From Halieaceae bacterium (GTDB lineage Bacteria; Pseudomonadota; Gammaproteobacteria; Pseudomonadales; Halieaceae), in NCBI GenBank assembly GCA_018666055.1, contig JABJAS010000137.1, forward strand, positions 1 to 8,638: a DNA stretch of 8,638 nt, in the 5' to 3' direction. The notes beneath the pieces are model-generated. The model had not been told where the DNA came from, made no database searches, and was given only the letters and a program-made list of their open reading frames with translations. Each line of letters starts with the position of its first letter. The stretch's first letter is position 1. Shown here in pieces: positions 1-6,326 of this stretch. Made by a program: the position numbers and the translations under genes.

Positions 1-170
1 AGCTCGAAGATCCAGAGATTGAGCTAGAGACCGCGCTCGTGCTCTATGAGCAGGGCATTGCCCTCAGTGGTTCGATTCAGAAGACGCTGGAAGCGGCTGA
101 GCAACGGGTGACACAAGTGGCAGCCAACGGCTCGCTGATGGAAGAAGAAGGCTCCCCCGGGGAGGCCTAA
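1..170 (+). CDS. xseB: Exodeoxyribonuclease VII small subunit (3' part)
   Basis: Partial gene entering from the left edge; codons run from base 3 to a TAA at 168-170, giving 55 C-terminal residues. It reads LEDPEIELETALVLYEQGI, then a second helix with LEAAEQRV, which is the XseB signature of two antiparallel helices. XseB is the small subunit of exonuclease VII and coats the long helix of XseA, the catalytic subunit that degrades single-stranded DNA to oligonucleotides in the cytoplasm. The family is usually about 80 residues, so roughly 25 N-terminal residues lie outside the window. The acidic tail (MEEEGSPGEA) is typical. Only 7 bases separate its stop from the ispA start, and the ispA ribosome binding sequence lies within its last codons, so the two are almost certainly cotranscribed, as in many gammaproteobacteria. 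Confidence 0.9.
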   Translation, partial: LEDPEIELETALVLYEQGIALSGSIQKTLEAAEQRVTQVAANGSLMEEEGSPGEA

Positions 171-177
171 CGCGACC

Positions 178-1008
178 ATGGAACCTCTCGCATGGCTCAC
201 CTGCCCTGACCCCAAGCTCTCAGACGCGCTCGCTTATCTCGCGCACAACCCAGGTAAGCAATTGCGCAGCCGCCTCACCCTTGCCTGTGCCGAGCTGATC
301 GCGGGCAGCCCTGTTCCCGAGGCCACGTGGGTTGGCGAAGCCATTGAACTGCTTCATACCTATTCACTCATCCATGACGATCTGCCGGCAATGGATGACG
401 ACGACCTCAGGCGAGGGCAGCCCACACTGCATTGTGCCTTTGACGAAGCAACAGCCATCCTCACCGGAGACGGACTGCAAGCAGCTGCCTTTCAACGCGT
501 TGCCGATATTGAATCGCTCACGGCCGAGCAGCGTCTCTCCATTATCAAAATCATGAGTACCGCCGTGGGTTTTAACGGCATGGTGGGCGGTCAAGCACTG
601 GATTTAGCAGCGGAACAGCAAGCGATATCAGTGGAGGCTTTGCGGGCAGTTCATTACTTAAAAACAGGGGCCTTGATCCGCGCAGCCGCCGAAGCGGGTG
701 CCGTCTGCGGTAAAGCCACCCTAGCCGAGCGGCAAGCACTCGTGCGATTCGCTGAGGCGATTGGTCTGGCTTTTCAAGTCACGGACGACGTATTAGATGT
801 GACCGGAGATAGTGCGCAATTAGGGAAGACTGCGGGTAAAGACGAGCGCGCGGAAAAATCAACTTACGTCAGCACTTTGGGGTTAAGCGGGGCGCAGCAA
901 GAAGCTGAACGCCTGTTACAAGAAGCAACCGATGCCCTCAGTGTCTTTGGTGACCGCGCAACGCCTTTACGATCGCTCGCTGTCGCAATGGTCAAACGAG
1001 ATACCTAA
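178..1008 (+). CDS. ispA: Short-chain (farnesyl/geranyl) diphosphate synthase
   Basis: Encodes 276 residues of the trans-prenyltransferase fold. It should condense isopentenyl diphosphate with dimethylallyl and geranyl diphosphate to give farnesyl diphosphate in the cytoplasm, the precursor of quinones and undecaprenyl carriers. The first aspartate-rich motif DDLPAMD is at residues 67-73, followed by DDDLRRG. KTGALI is at 162-167 and the second aspartate-rich motif DDVLD at 203-207. GKTAGKD and KSTY follow. Two oddities: the IPP-binding motif, normally GGKRLRP, reads PGKQLRS at residues 26-32, and the N-terminus is about 20 residues shorter than E. coli IspA (299 residues). The start is firm because the frame is closed by TGA at 136-138 with no earlier ATG, GTG or TTG. 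GGGGAGG at 159-165 is a ribosome binding site, though its spacing of 12 is long. dxs does not follow; pgpA converges from the other side. Confidence 0.93.
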   Translation: MEPLAWLTCPDPKLSDALAYLAHNPGKQLRSRLTLACAELIAGSPVPEATWVGEAIELLHTYSLIHDDLPAMDDDDLRRGQPTLHCAFDEATAILTGDGLQAAAFQRVADIESLTAEQRLSIIKIMSTAVGFNGMVGGQALDLAAEQQAISVEALRAVHYLKTGALIRAAAEAGAVCGKATLAERQALVRFAEAIGLAFQVTDDVLDVTGDSAQLGKTAGKDERAEKSTYVSTLGLSGAQQEAERLLQEATDALSVFGDRATPLRSLAVAMVKRDT

Positions 1009-1010
1009 TC

Positions 1011-1031
1011 CAACTGGCAGTGGCCCAGTTG
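1011..1031. terminator. Inverted repeat between convergent ispA and pgpA (possible weak terminator)
   Basis: CAACTGG at 1011-1017 and CCAGTTG at 1025-1031 form a perfect 7-bp stem with a 7-base loop, 2 bases after the ispA stop and 14 bases beyond the pgpA stop. Its position in a 37-base convergent intergenic region suggests that it ends transcription in both directions. Neither strand has a T tract after the stem, so it is not a textbook intrinsic terminator. It could instead protect the two mRNA 3' ends. Confidence 0.3.
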
Positions 1032-1045
1032 CGCTCCGGCACTGA

Positions 1046-1555
1046 TCAGGCGGGACCGATCACCAGCAAAGCCAGCGTCAGGATCATGCCTGCCATAGCC
1101 CCTGCCGCCAGATCATCGAGGACCACCCCCCAACCGCCGGGCAACCGTCGCTCCAACACATTCACAGGCCAGGGTTTCACAATATCGTAGAGTCGAAACG
1201 CCAAAAATGCGCCCACCGCCAGTAACGGTAACGACACGCTGAACGTCAATATTGAGAGTGGCATTAAGATGGCGAGCCATACTCCCACCACTTCGTCGAT
1301 GACAATCGCGGGGTGATCCATCACGCCCCACGCTTTACCGGCTCGCTCAGCAGACACTATCGCCACGACGCAAGCTACAAAAAAAGTGGACCACTGTATG
1401 GCGCTACTCACACCGAGCAGCGGATAAAAGCAGACAATACCGAGCAAGCTGCCCACCGTGCCGGGCGCCACCGGCGACAGCCCCACACCAAAACCACTGG
1501 CTAACAGCGTCGTCAGGTTCGTCACCGAAGCCGGCGTCTCTAATTGCTCATCCAT
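1046..1555 (-). CDS. pgpA: Phosphatidylglycerophosphatase A
   Basis: Integral inner-membrane enzyme that dephosphorylates phosphatidylglycerol phosphate to phosphatidylglycerol. From the ATG at 1555 it has 169 residues, close to E. coli PgpA (about 172). Family motifs in order: GFGVGLSPVAPGTVGSL (about 21-37), DHPAIVIDEVVGVW (80-93), FRLYDIVKPWP (120-130) and GWGVVLDDLAAG (141-152). The conserved acidic residues in DEVVG, RLYD and VLDD are the likely metal and catalytic sites. Hydrophobic segments near 50-68, 94-119 and 152-168 fit membrane anchoring. The start overlaps the thiL stop as ATGGATGA (8 bases), typical of translational coupling. A TTG two codons upstream (1561) is a possible alternative and would put an AAAGGGG sequence 10 bases before it; ATG is preferred. 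It is the last gene of the minus-strand train. Confidence 0.93.
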   Translation of the reverse strand: MDEQLETPASVTNLTTLLASGFGVGLSPVAPGTVGSLLGIVCFYPLLGVSSAIQWSTFFVACVVAIVSAERAGKAWGVMDHPAIVIDEVVGVWLAILMPLSILTFSVSLPLLAVGAFLAFRLYDIVKPWPVNVLERRLPGGWGVVLDDLAAGAMAGMILTLALLVIGPA

Positions 1556-2477
1556 GGCCAAAGTGATCGTACCCCTTTACCGCCGGCATGCCGTCACAGC
1601 TTACCCCGCTCCCCGCCATCACTCGACCAATTTCCGTGCAGCCCTCGGGTAACGCAGCGCTTTGCGGTAGCGTGAATAACAATTCGTAGTCATCTCCACC
1701 GCTCAATAAATAGTTTAACTGCTGGCTCGGTTCGACCACAGAACAGAAGGCGGTGGATCGCGGTAATTGTCGATGATCGATCTGCAGCGCAACACCGCTA
1801 CGGGTCGCCAAATGAGTACTGTCTCCGATCAGGCCATCCGAGATATCTATCGCTGCCGTAGCGCGCGCTCTCAGGGATTCACCCAACGTTATCTGAGCAG
1901 TGGGCCGCAAAAATCTCGCCGTTAAAAACGCCGCATCGGCCGGGTCTGCTGCCACGAGCTCACCTCGCAGCAAGGACAGGCCAGCGGCGGCATCTCCCAA
2001 AGTGCCGCTGACGCAGAGTCGGTCACCCGGCGCCGCGCCACTGCGCCGCAGGCATTGACCGGCGGGCGTCTCGCCCATCACTGTCACGGTAATCACCAGA
2101 GGACCATGAGTCGTATCACCACCCACTAGCGGTAGCCTAGCCTCCGCCGAAGCGGCACGCAGCCCCGTTGAAAACCCCGCCAGCCAAGTGGTGTCGGTCT
2201 CAGGCAGACTGATGGCTAACACCATGGCTCGGGGCGCCGCACCCATGGCAGCAAGGTCACTGGCAGCCGTCATCACCGCACGGTAAGCGATATCGGATGC
2301 TGCGCAGCCGGGTAAAAAGTGGACGCCCTCTATGAGCGTGTCGGTCGAGACGTGTAACACCCAACCATCGGTAGTATCGATAATCGCCGCGTCGTCACCC
2401 ACACCCAGTAAGACGCGATCTGACGCTCCCATGTCACTGAAGAACTGATGAATCAGGTCAAACTCAGTCAGCGCCAT
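1548..2477 (-). CDS. thiL: Thiamine-monophosphate kinase
   Basis: Phosphorylates thiamine monophosphate to thiamine diphosphate with ATP, the last step of cofactor synthesis, in the cytoplasm. The 309-residue protein (family usually 310-330) carries the AIR-synthase-type ATP-grasp-unrelated fold of ThiL. Motifs are GVGDDAA (25-31, Mg-binding aspartates), STDTLIEGVHF (44-54), SDLAAMGAAP (73-82), GGDTT (119-123), ISDGL (212-216), SGGDDYELLF (259-268) and the C-terminal GYDHFG (302-307). All the metal- and nucleotide-binding aspartates are present, so it should be active. ATG at 2477-2475 shares one base with the nusB TAA (TAATG), and a GAGGG sequence lies 3 bases upstream of the ATG within the end of nusB. 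The 3' end overlaps pgpA by 8 bases. The nusB-thiL-pgpA order is the usual one in Pseudomonas and relatives. Confidence 0.96.
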   Translation of the reverse strand: MALTEFDLIHQFFSDMGASDRVLLGVGDDAAIIDTTDGWVLHVSTDTLIEGVHFLPGCAASDIAYRAVMTAASDLAAMGAAPRAMVLAISLPETDTTWLAGFSTGLRAASAEARLPLVGGDTTHGPLVITVTVMGETPAGQCLRRSGAAPGDRLCVSGTLGDAAAGLSLLRGELVAADPADAAFLTARFLRPTAQITLGESLRARATAAIDISDGLIGDSTHLATRSGVALQIDHRQLPRSTAFCSVVEPSQQLNYLLSGGDDYELLFTLPQSAALPEGCTEIGRVMAGSGVSCDGMPAVKGYDHFGHG

Positions 2478-2923
2478 TAGCCCTCTTTGGCGCGTTCTAC
2501 CGTGCGCAGTTCAGACGCGACCTTATCGAGAATGCCATTAATGTAGCGGTGAGATTCGGTCGCGCCAAACTTCTTGGCTAACGACACCGCTTCATTGATC
2601 ACCACTTTATAAGGGACATCAATGCGCTCCTTGAGCTCGAAAGTCCCCATGCGTAATAAGTTTCGCTCTATGGGATCAAGGTCATCCAGCGCACGGTCAA
2701 GCAACGGCGAAAACAGTGCCTCGAGTGCCTCAACATCCTCCATTACACCGCGGAGTAATGCTTGAAAATACTCGCCGTCGGTATGGCGAAAATCATTATC
2801 GACTCGGAATTCAGCATCGATATCGACCAACGACGCCTCGGAGAGGGTCCATTGGTAGAGCGCTTGCAAGCCAAAGTGGCGCGCTTTTCGTCGCTGTGCA
2901 GCAAGTGTATTAGGCTGCGACAT
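2477..2923 (-). CDS. nusB: Transcription antitermination protein NusB
   Basis: All-helical RNA-binding protein of 148 residues. With NusE (ribosomal protein S10) it binds boxA RNA and, in the NusA/NusG complex, allows RNA polymerase to read through rRNA operons. Signatures are RRKARHFGLQALYQW (11-25, the basic boxA-binding N-terminus), LDPIERNLLRMGTFEL (82-97) and VPYKVVINEAVSLAKKFG (103-120) with the final helix RYINGILDKVA. Length and content match the family (E. coli about 139). The ATG at 2923 shares its A with the ribH TGA (TGATG). I see no good Shine-Dalgarno sequence in the 15 bases upstream, so translation probably depends on ribosomes finishing ribH. The ribH-nusB pairing is one of the most conserved in bacteria. 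Confidence 0.97.
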   Translation of the reverse strand: MSQPNTLAAQRRKARHFGLQALYQWTLSEASLVDIDAEFRVDNDFRHTDGEYFQALLRGVMEDVEALEALFSPLLDRALDDLDPIERNLLRMGTFELKERIDVPYKVVINEAVSLAKKFGATESHRYINGILDKVASELRTVERAKEG

Positions 2924-3423
2924 CAGCTGCGCAACGCGCTGAGCAGATTAACCATCTCGACTGCGCTCATCGCCGCCTCAACACCCTTATTCTCGGCATC
3001 GTCGCTCGAGCGAAAAACCGCTTGCTCAAGGGTATCCACTGTCAACACACCAAAGGCAACAGGCTTTCCCGAGCGCAACGCCACTTCGCCAATACCCCGG
3101 GTACACTCACCGGCAACATATTCAAAATGGGGCGTGCCGCCTCTGATCACCGCGCCCAACGCAATCACCGCGTCGCAATCGGCCCTCTCAGCGGCCGCCT
3201 GACAGGCCAAGGGCACCTCAAACGCACCGGGCACTGTCACGACCCGTACTTTTTCATCGGCAATCCCCATCTGTCGTAGCGCCTGTTGGGCACCGGCAAG
3301 CAACCCAGCCACGATGCCTTCGTTCCAGCGGGTAATCACAATGACATACCCTCCGTCATTGCCCGAGATGCGCTCAGCGGAGTTATCGATACCCTTAGCA
3401 CCGCCCGATTGTGACTCGACCAT
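2923..3423 (-). CDS. ribH: 6,7-dimethyl-8-ribityllumazine synthase
   Basis: Condenses 5-amino-6-ribitylamino-uracil with 3,4-dihydroxy-2-butanone 4-phosphate to form the lumazine precursor of riboflavin. The 166 residues include the active-site elements TRWNEGI (31-37; Trp33 stacks on the pyrimidine where many bacteria have Phe), [10 protein letters not shown] (64-73), [16 protein letters not shown] (90-105; His99 is the general acid/base), AFGVLT (123-128), and Arg138 with NKG (145-147) for phosphate binding. It is about 10 residues longer than E. coli RibH, through a polar N-terminal tail that probably sits outside the pentamer/icosahedron core. ATG at 3423 is preceded by AAAGG (9-base spacing) that overlaps the TGA of the upstream ribBA-like gene. 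It depends on DHBP synthase activity that the adjacent ribBA-like gene seems unable to supply. Confidence 0.97.
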   Translation of the reverse strand: MVESQSGGAKGIDNSAERISGNDGGYVIVITRWNEGIVAGLLAGAQQALRQMGIADEKVRVVTVPGAFEVPLACQAAAERADCDAVIALGAVIRGGTPHFEYVAGECTRGIGEVALRSGKPVAFGVLTVDTLEQAVFRSSDDAENKGVEAAMSAVEMVNLLSALRS

Positions 3424-3436
3424 ATCCTATGACCTT

Positions 3437-4564
3437 TCAGTTATGCTCAGGACCGCCGGGCGAGATAAACTCGACCACCTCTAACCCAAAACCCGCCAGC
3501 GCATTGTACTTGGTGGGTGAAGCCAGCAGCTGTATCTGCCCAACACCGAGATCTCTCAGTATCTGGGCGCCCAGCCCAATCTCATTGTACCCCTCGGCAG
3601 CGGACGATTGATCTACCTCGGTATCACCCAACAATCGATCAATATCATGCATCAGGTCTTCGGGGGATTCAGGTTTGCTGAGCAACACCAATACCCCCGC
3701 ATTCGCCTCTGCAATGGCCCTCAAACTGGCATCAAGAGACCAACTCGCCATTCCGTCAAGGGAGGTCCCGATCAAATCTCTCAACACAGCAGTGACGTGC
3801 ACCCGCACCAGTGTTGGGGACGCGGCATCGATGACACCCTTGCTGAGCGCTAAATGCACTCGTCCGTGGGTGGCATCTTGATACGCTCGCATTTCGAAAC
3901 GACCAAAGCGACTTTCCAAAATCCCTTGTCGCTGCACAGTAACGGTTTTTTGATTAGCCAATCGATAGGTCACTAGGTCTGACACACGACCGACCAACAA
4001 CTCATGTCGGACAGCAAATTCAGTCAGAAACGGGGCATCGGCGACCGCACCCTTGCCATCGAGTACCTCAGTGAACACGGCTGCAGGCGACAGTCCGGCT
4101 AACGTGGCCAAATCTATCGCAGCTTCAGCTGGCCCGGTGCGCGTAAGCACGCCCCCGGGCGCCGCCGCAATCGGAAAAATATGTCCGGGCTGCACCAGGT
4201 CGGCTGGGCGACTCGACGGGTCCACCGCGACACGCACCGTGCGAGCGCGATCGGCCGCAGAGATACCCGTATCAATCCCTGTCGTCGCCTCGATCGATAG
4301 CGTAAAGGGCGACAGTGATTCATCGCCTTCAACCATAAGGGGTAAATCGAGCTCCGCACAGCGAGCTCGCGTCATCGCCAGGCAGACCAGTCCCCGCGCC
4401 TGACGTGCCATGAACGCAATATGATCAGCCTCACAGTGCTCGGCGCTCACCACGACGAAACCCGTCATGCCACCCGCGCTGTGCTCATTCAATAACAGAC
4501 AGGTGCGCCCATGACGCAGCGCACTCAGTACCTGGTCGATGTCAGCATAGTCTTCGACCGACAC
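3437..4564 (-). CDS. RibBA-like protein with both catalytic centres degenerate
   Basis: Intact 375-codon gene in the ribBA position of the operon. Residues 8-201 have the DHBP synthase fold: DLPLMVEG (73-80), TGISAADRARTVR (99-111), PGHIFP (126-131), GGVLTR (137-142) and AEAAIDLATLAG (146-157). However, the catalytic loop DDEDRENEGD (E. coli RibB 33-42) is replaced by NEHSAGGMTG (26-35), and the metal-binding His153 is Pro145. His128 and Glu166, matching His136 and Glu174, remain. Residues 207-368 resemble GTP cyclohydrolase II, ending in GLGAQILRDLGV and KYNALAGFGLEVVEF. There is no cysteine in that half, so the three zinc ligands are absent, and the GRGIGL-type loop is lost (PESPEDL, 298-304). 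Family knowledge: RibBX proteins lose only the second activity. I infer that this one has neither, and leave the symbol blank. GTG start with a strong GGAGG seven bases upstream, sharing one base with the ribE stop (TAGTG). Confidence 0.85.
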   Translation of the reverse strand: MSVEDYADIDQVLSALRHGRTCLLLNEHSAGGMTGFVVVSAEHCEADHIAFMARQARGLVCLAMTRARCAELDLPLMVEGDESLSPFTLSIEATTGIDTGISAADRARTVRVAVDPSSRPADLVQPGHIFPIAAAPGGVLTRTGPAEAAIDLATLAGLSPAAVFTEVLDGKGAVADAPFLTEFAVRHELLVGRVSDLVTYRLANQKTVTVQRQGILESRFGRFEMRAYQDATHGRVHLALSKGVIDAASPTLVRVHVTAVLRDLIGTSLDGMASWSLDASLRAIAEANAGVLVLLSKPESPEDLMHDIDRLLGDTEVDQSSAAEGYNEIGLGAQILRDLGVGQIQLLASPTKYNALAGFGLEVVEFISPGGPEHN

Positions 4565-5175
4565 TAGGTAGCCTCCGCACTGGCTTCAAACTGCATCAGC
4601 CGCTCTAAGTAGCGAGCAATCACGTCCACCTCTAAATTGACCGGACTGCCCACACGATATTCACTGAAGACGGTCTCCTCCCAAGTCTGCGGAATGATCG
4701 TGAGTTCAAAATGACAACCCTCCACCTGATTCACGGTCAGGCTGGTTCCGTCGACACAGATACTGCCCTTCATTGCGACATAGCGTGCCAGTGTCTCCGG
4801 AGCCGCAATGCGGACGCGCCAAAAGCGCGCATCCTCAATGATGTTGTCGACATGGCCCACACCATCGACATGACCACTCACCAGATGGCCCCCCAGTGGC
4901 GTACTGAGCGTCAACGAGGTCTCTAAATTGACCGAGTCGCCAACGCCTTTGGTACCCAGCGTTGTCAAAGAGAGACTCTCAGGTGAGACATCGGCCCAGT
5001 ACCCCTCTCCAGTCAGTTCTGTCACGGTAAGGCACACGCCGCTGGTGGCGATACTGTCACCCAGCGAAACCCCGTCTAGCGGAAGCTTTCCGCTCTCGAT
5101 GCACAAGCGTATATCTTGTTCGCCCGACTCGATGGCAGCGATACGACCAACCGCCTGAATAATCCCTGTAAACAC
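4564..5175 (-). CDS. ribE: Riboflavin synthase, alpha subunit
   Basis: Dismutates two 6,7-dimethyl-8-ribityllumazine molecules into riboflavin and the RibD product, as a cytoplasmic homotrimer. The 203 residues form two lumazine-binding repeats. The first starts with the invariant (M)FTGII, with GVCLTV at 46-51 (Cys48) and SPESL at 64-68. GGHLVSGHVDG (95-105) links to the second repeat, with CVDGTSLTVN (140-149), IPQTWEETVF (161-170) and NLEVDVIARYLERL (180-193). The frame stays open for 73 further codons upstream to 5394, but that part lies within ribD in another frame and is not riboflavin-synthase-like. The GTG at 5175 is chosen because it yields the conserved N-terminus and has AAGGAG five bases before it. 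The gap to ribD is 29 bases; the stop TAG shares a base with the next GTG. In Pseudomonas nomenclature the gene is called ribC. Confidence 0.96.
   Translation of the reverse strand: MFTGIIQAVGRIAAIESGEQDIRLCIESGKLPLDGVSLGDSIATSGVCLTVTELTGEGYWADVSPESLSLTTLGTKGVGDSVNLETSLTLSTPLGGHLVSGHVDGVGHVDNIIEDARFWRVRIAAPETLARYVAMKGSICVDGTSLTVNQVEGCHFELTIIPQTWEETVFSEYRVGSPVNLEVDVIARYLERLMQFEASAEAT
4572..4576 (-). promoter_or_regulatory. Strong ribosome binding site of the ribBA-like gene
   Basis: GGAGG on the minus strand, seven bases before the GTG at 4564, within the last codons of ribE. This near-consensus site at ideal spacing shows that the degenerate ribBA-like frame is still efficiently translated. 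It also supports the GTG start, since no ATG lies nearby in this frame. Confidence 0.75.
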
Positions 5176-5180
5176 AACGG

Positions 5181-5186
5181 CTCCTT
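5181..5186 (-). promoter_or_regulatory. Ribosome binding site that fixes the ribE start
   Basis: AAGGAG on the minus strand with five bases before the GTG at 5175, between ribD and ribE. It decides the start: the longer reading beginning at 5394 has no comparable site, and its extra residues are a frame shadow of ribD. Confidence 0.8.
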
Positions 5187-5204
5187 TTTCGTGTATCCCA
5201 ACGA

Positions 5205-6326
5205 CTATGCGCTCAGCAATGCGGGAGTGGTCATTGGGGTCGCCATGATACGCAGATCTGTCCCGGAACGGGTCACCTCTTCGAGCTGAAATTTGGGGCT
5301 CTCTGACAGCGTATCGATCGCAAAGCCCGCCATGGGCCGCCCCGTATCGCCGAGCAGACAGGGGGCTTGGTAGACCACGAGCCGATCTACCCATCCACCC
5401 TCAATCAGAGCCCCCGATAACTGCGGGCCCGCCTCGATCAAGATCGTGTTGAACGATTGCGCCCCAAGATAATGAACCCAGTCGTCCAGCACAATCCGCC
5501 CACGTTGATCCACGGGCAGCTGATGTTGCTCAATCGATGAGTCCATTTTGATACCGGGTGCGGTAATGACGGTCGTCGGCGAACCGTTTAGTATTCGCGC
5601 GTCGATCGGGGTGCGACCCTGCGAATCCAACACCATACGATGCGGCGGCGAACGCAGTGCCCGCTCGCTTTCTTCGCTACTGAGTGAGGATTGGTCTGGC
5701 CGCAGAGTGAGCTGGCAATCGTCCGCGAGGACCGTACCAATACCCGTCACAATCAGGTCTGACTCTGCCCGCAACCGCTGCACATCTTGCCGGGAGGTCT
5801 CGCAAGTAATCCACTGACTTTCACCCGTTGCCATGGCCACTCGACCGTCTAAAGACGCCGCCACTTTCAGCGTGATCTGCCCCCACCCGCGTCGCATACG
5901 GAGCAAGAACCCTGCTAGGTGCTGCTCGGCCTGATCCGCCAGCACACCCACTTCAACGGCAATACCCGCTGCCCGCAGCAGGGCGATGCCTTGGCCGGAT
6001 ACGCTGGGATTAGGGTCCTCGATCGCCACCACCACCCGCGTCACACCGGCATCGATCAGGGCCTGTGCACAGGGGCCTGTGTGACCCTGATGACTACAGG
6101 GTTCCAGCGTGACATAGGCGGTAGACCGTTGGGCGTTGACGGCACTTTGCAGTGCCATCACCTCTGCATGTGCTTGACCCACTGGCTGGGTGTAGCCCGA
6201 CCCGATCACCTCACCATCACGGGCGAGAACGCAGCCAACAGCGGGATTCGGGGCCGCCCAAAAACGGGCTTGGCGCCCCAGATCGATCGCGCGTTGCATC
6301 AACGCACGATCAGCCGCCTCAGTCAC
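5205..6326 (-). CDS. ribD: Bifunctional pyrimidine deaminase/reductase RibD
   Basis: Performs the second and third steps of the pyrimidine branch of riboflavin synthesis: deamination of the GTP cyclohydrolase II product, then NADPH-dependent reduction of the ribosyl side chain. The deaminase domain (about 1-145) has PNPAVG (26-31), HAE (53-55, zinc His53 and proton-shuttle Glu55) and [12 protein letters not shown] (75-86, zinc Cys77 and Cys86), so the zinc site is complete. The reductase domain (about 150-360) has [12 protein letters not shown] (153-164), GESQWIT (168-174), GIGTVLADD (195-203), and [12 protein letters not shown] (297-308) for NADPH. Length 373 matches the family (about 365). 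Small deviations are His82 where Arg or Lys is usual and Cys204 where DDP is usual. GTG start; GTGA overlaps the nrdR stop by 4 bases, with a weak AAAAAGG upstream. Confidence 0.96.
   Translation of the reverse strand: MTEAADRALMQRAIDLGRQARFWAAPNPAVGCVLARDGEVIGSGYTQPVGQAHAEVMALQSAVNAQRSTAYVTLEPCSHQGHTGPCAQALIDAGVTRVVVAIEDPNPSVSGQGIALLRAAGIAVEVGVLADQAEQHLAGFLLRMRRGWGQITLKVAASLDGRVAMATGESQWITCETSRQDVQRLRAESDLIVTGIGTVLADDCQLTLRPDQSSLSSEESERALRSPPHRMVLDSQGRTPIDARILNGSPTTVITAPGIKMDSSIEQHQLPVDQRGRIVLDDWVHYLGAQSFNTILIEAGPQLSGALIEGGWVDRLVVYQAPCLLGDTGRPMAGFAIDTLSESPKFQLEEVTRSGTDLRIMATPMTTPALLSA

Noticed and set aside
2762..3202. A 146-codon + strand open frame antisense to nusB and ribH.
   Set aside because: Both opposite genes are certain, and the translated sequence has the low-complexity look of a shadow frame with no domain.
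4053..4403. A 116-codon + strand open frame antisense to the ribBA-like gene.
   Set aside because: It is rich in Ala, Ser and Arg with no recognisable motif or initiation signals. I also checked whether the degenerate gene might be the shadow of a real + strand gene; the minus frame clearly carries RibBA-family motifs.
3437..4564. The possibility that the RibBA-like gene is degenerate because of a frameshift or sequencing error.
   Set aside because: Conserved motifs lie both before and after the altered loops in the same frame, and the replacement is residue-for-residue, so compensating frameshifts are not needed.
5176..5394. A 73-codon upstream extension of the ribE frame, which would make a 276-residue protein.
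   Set aside because: It lies inside ribD in another frame, its residues match no riboflavin synthase sequence, and the conserved (M)FTGII start at GTG 5175 has a good AAGGAG site.
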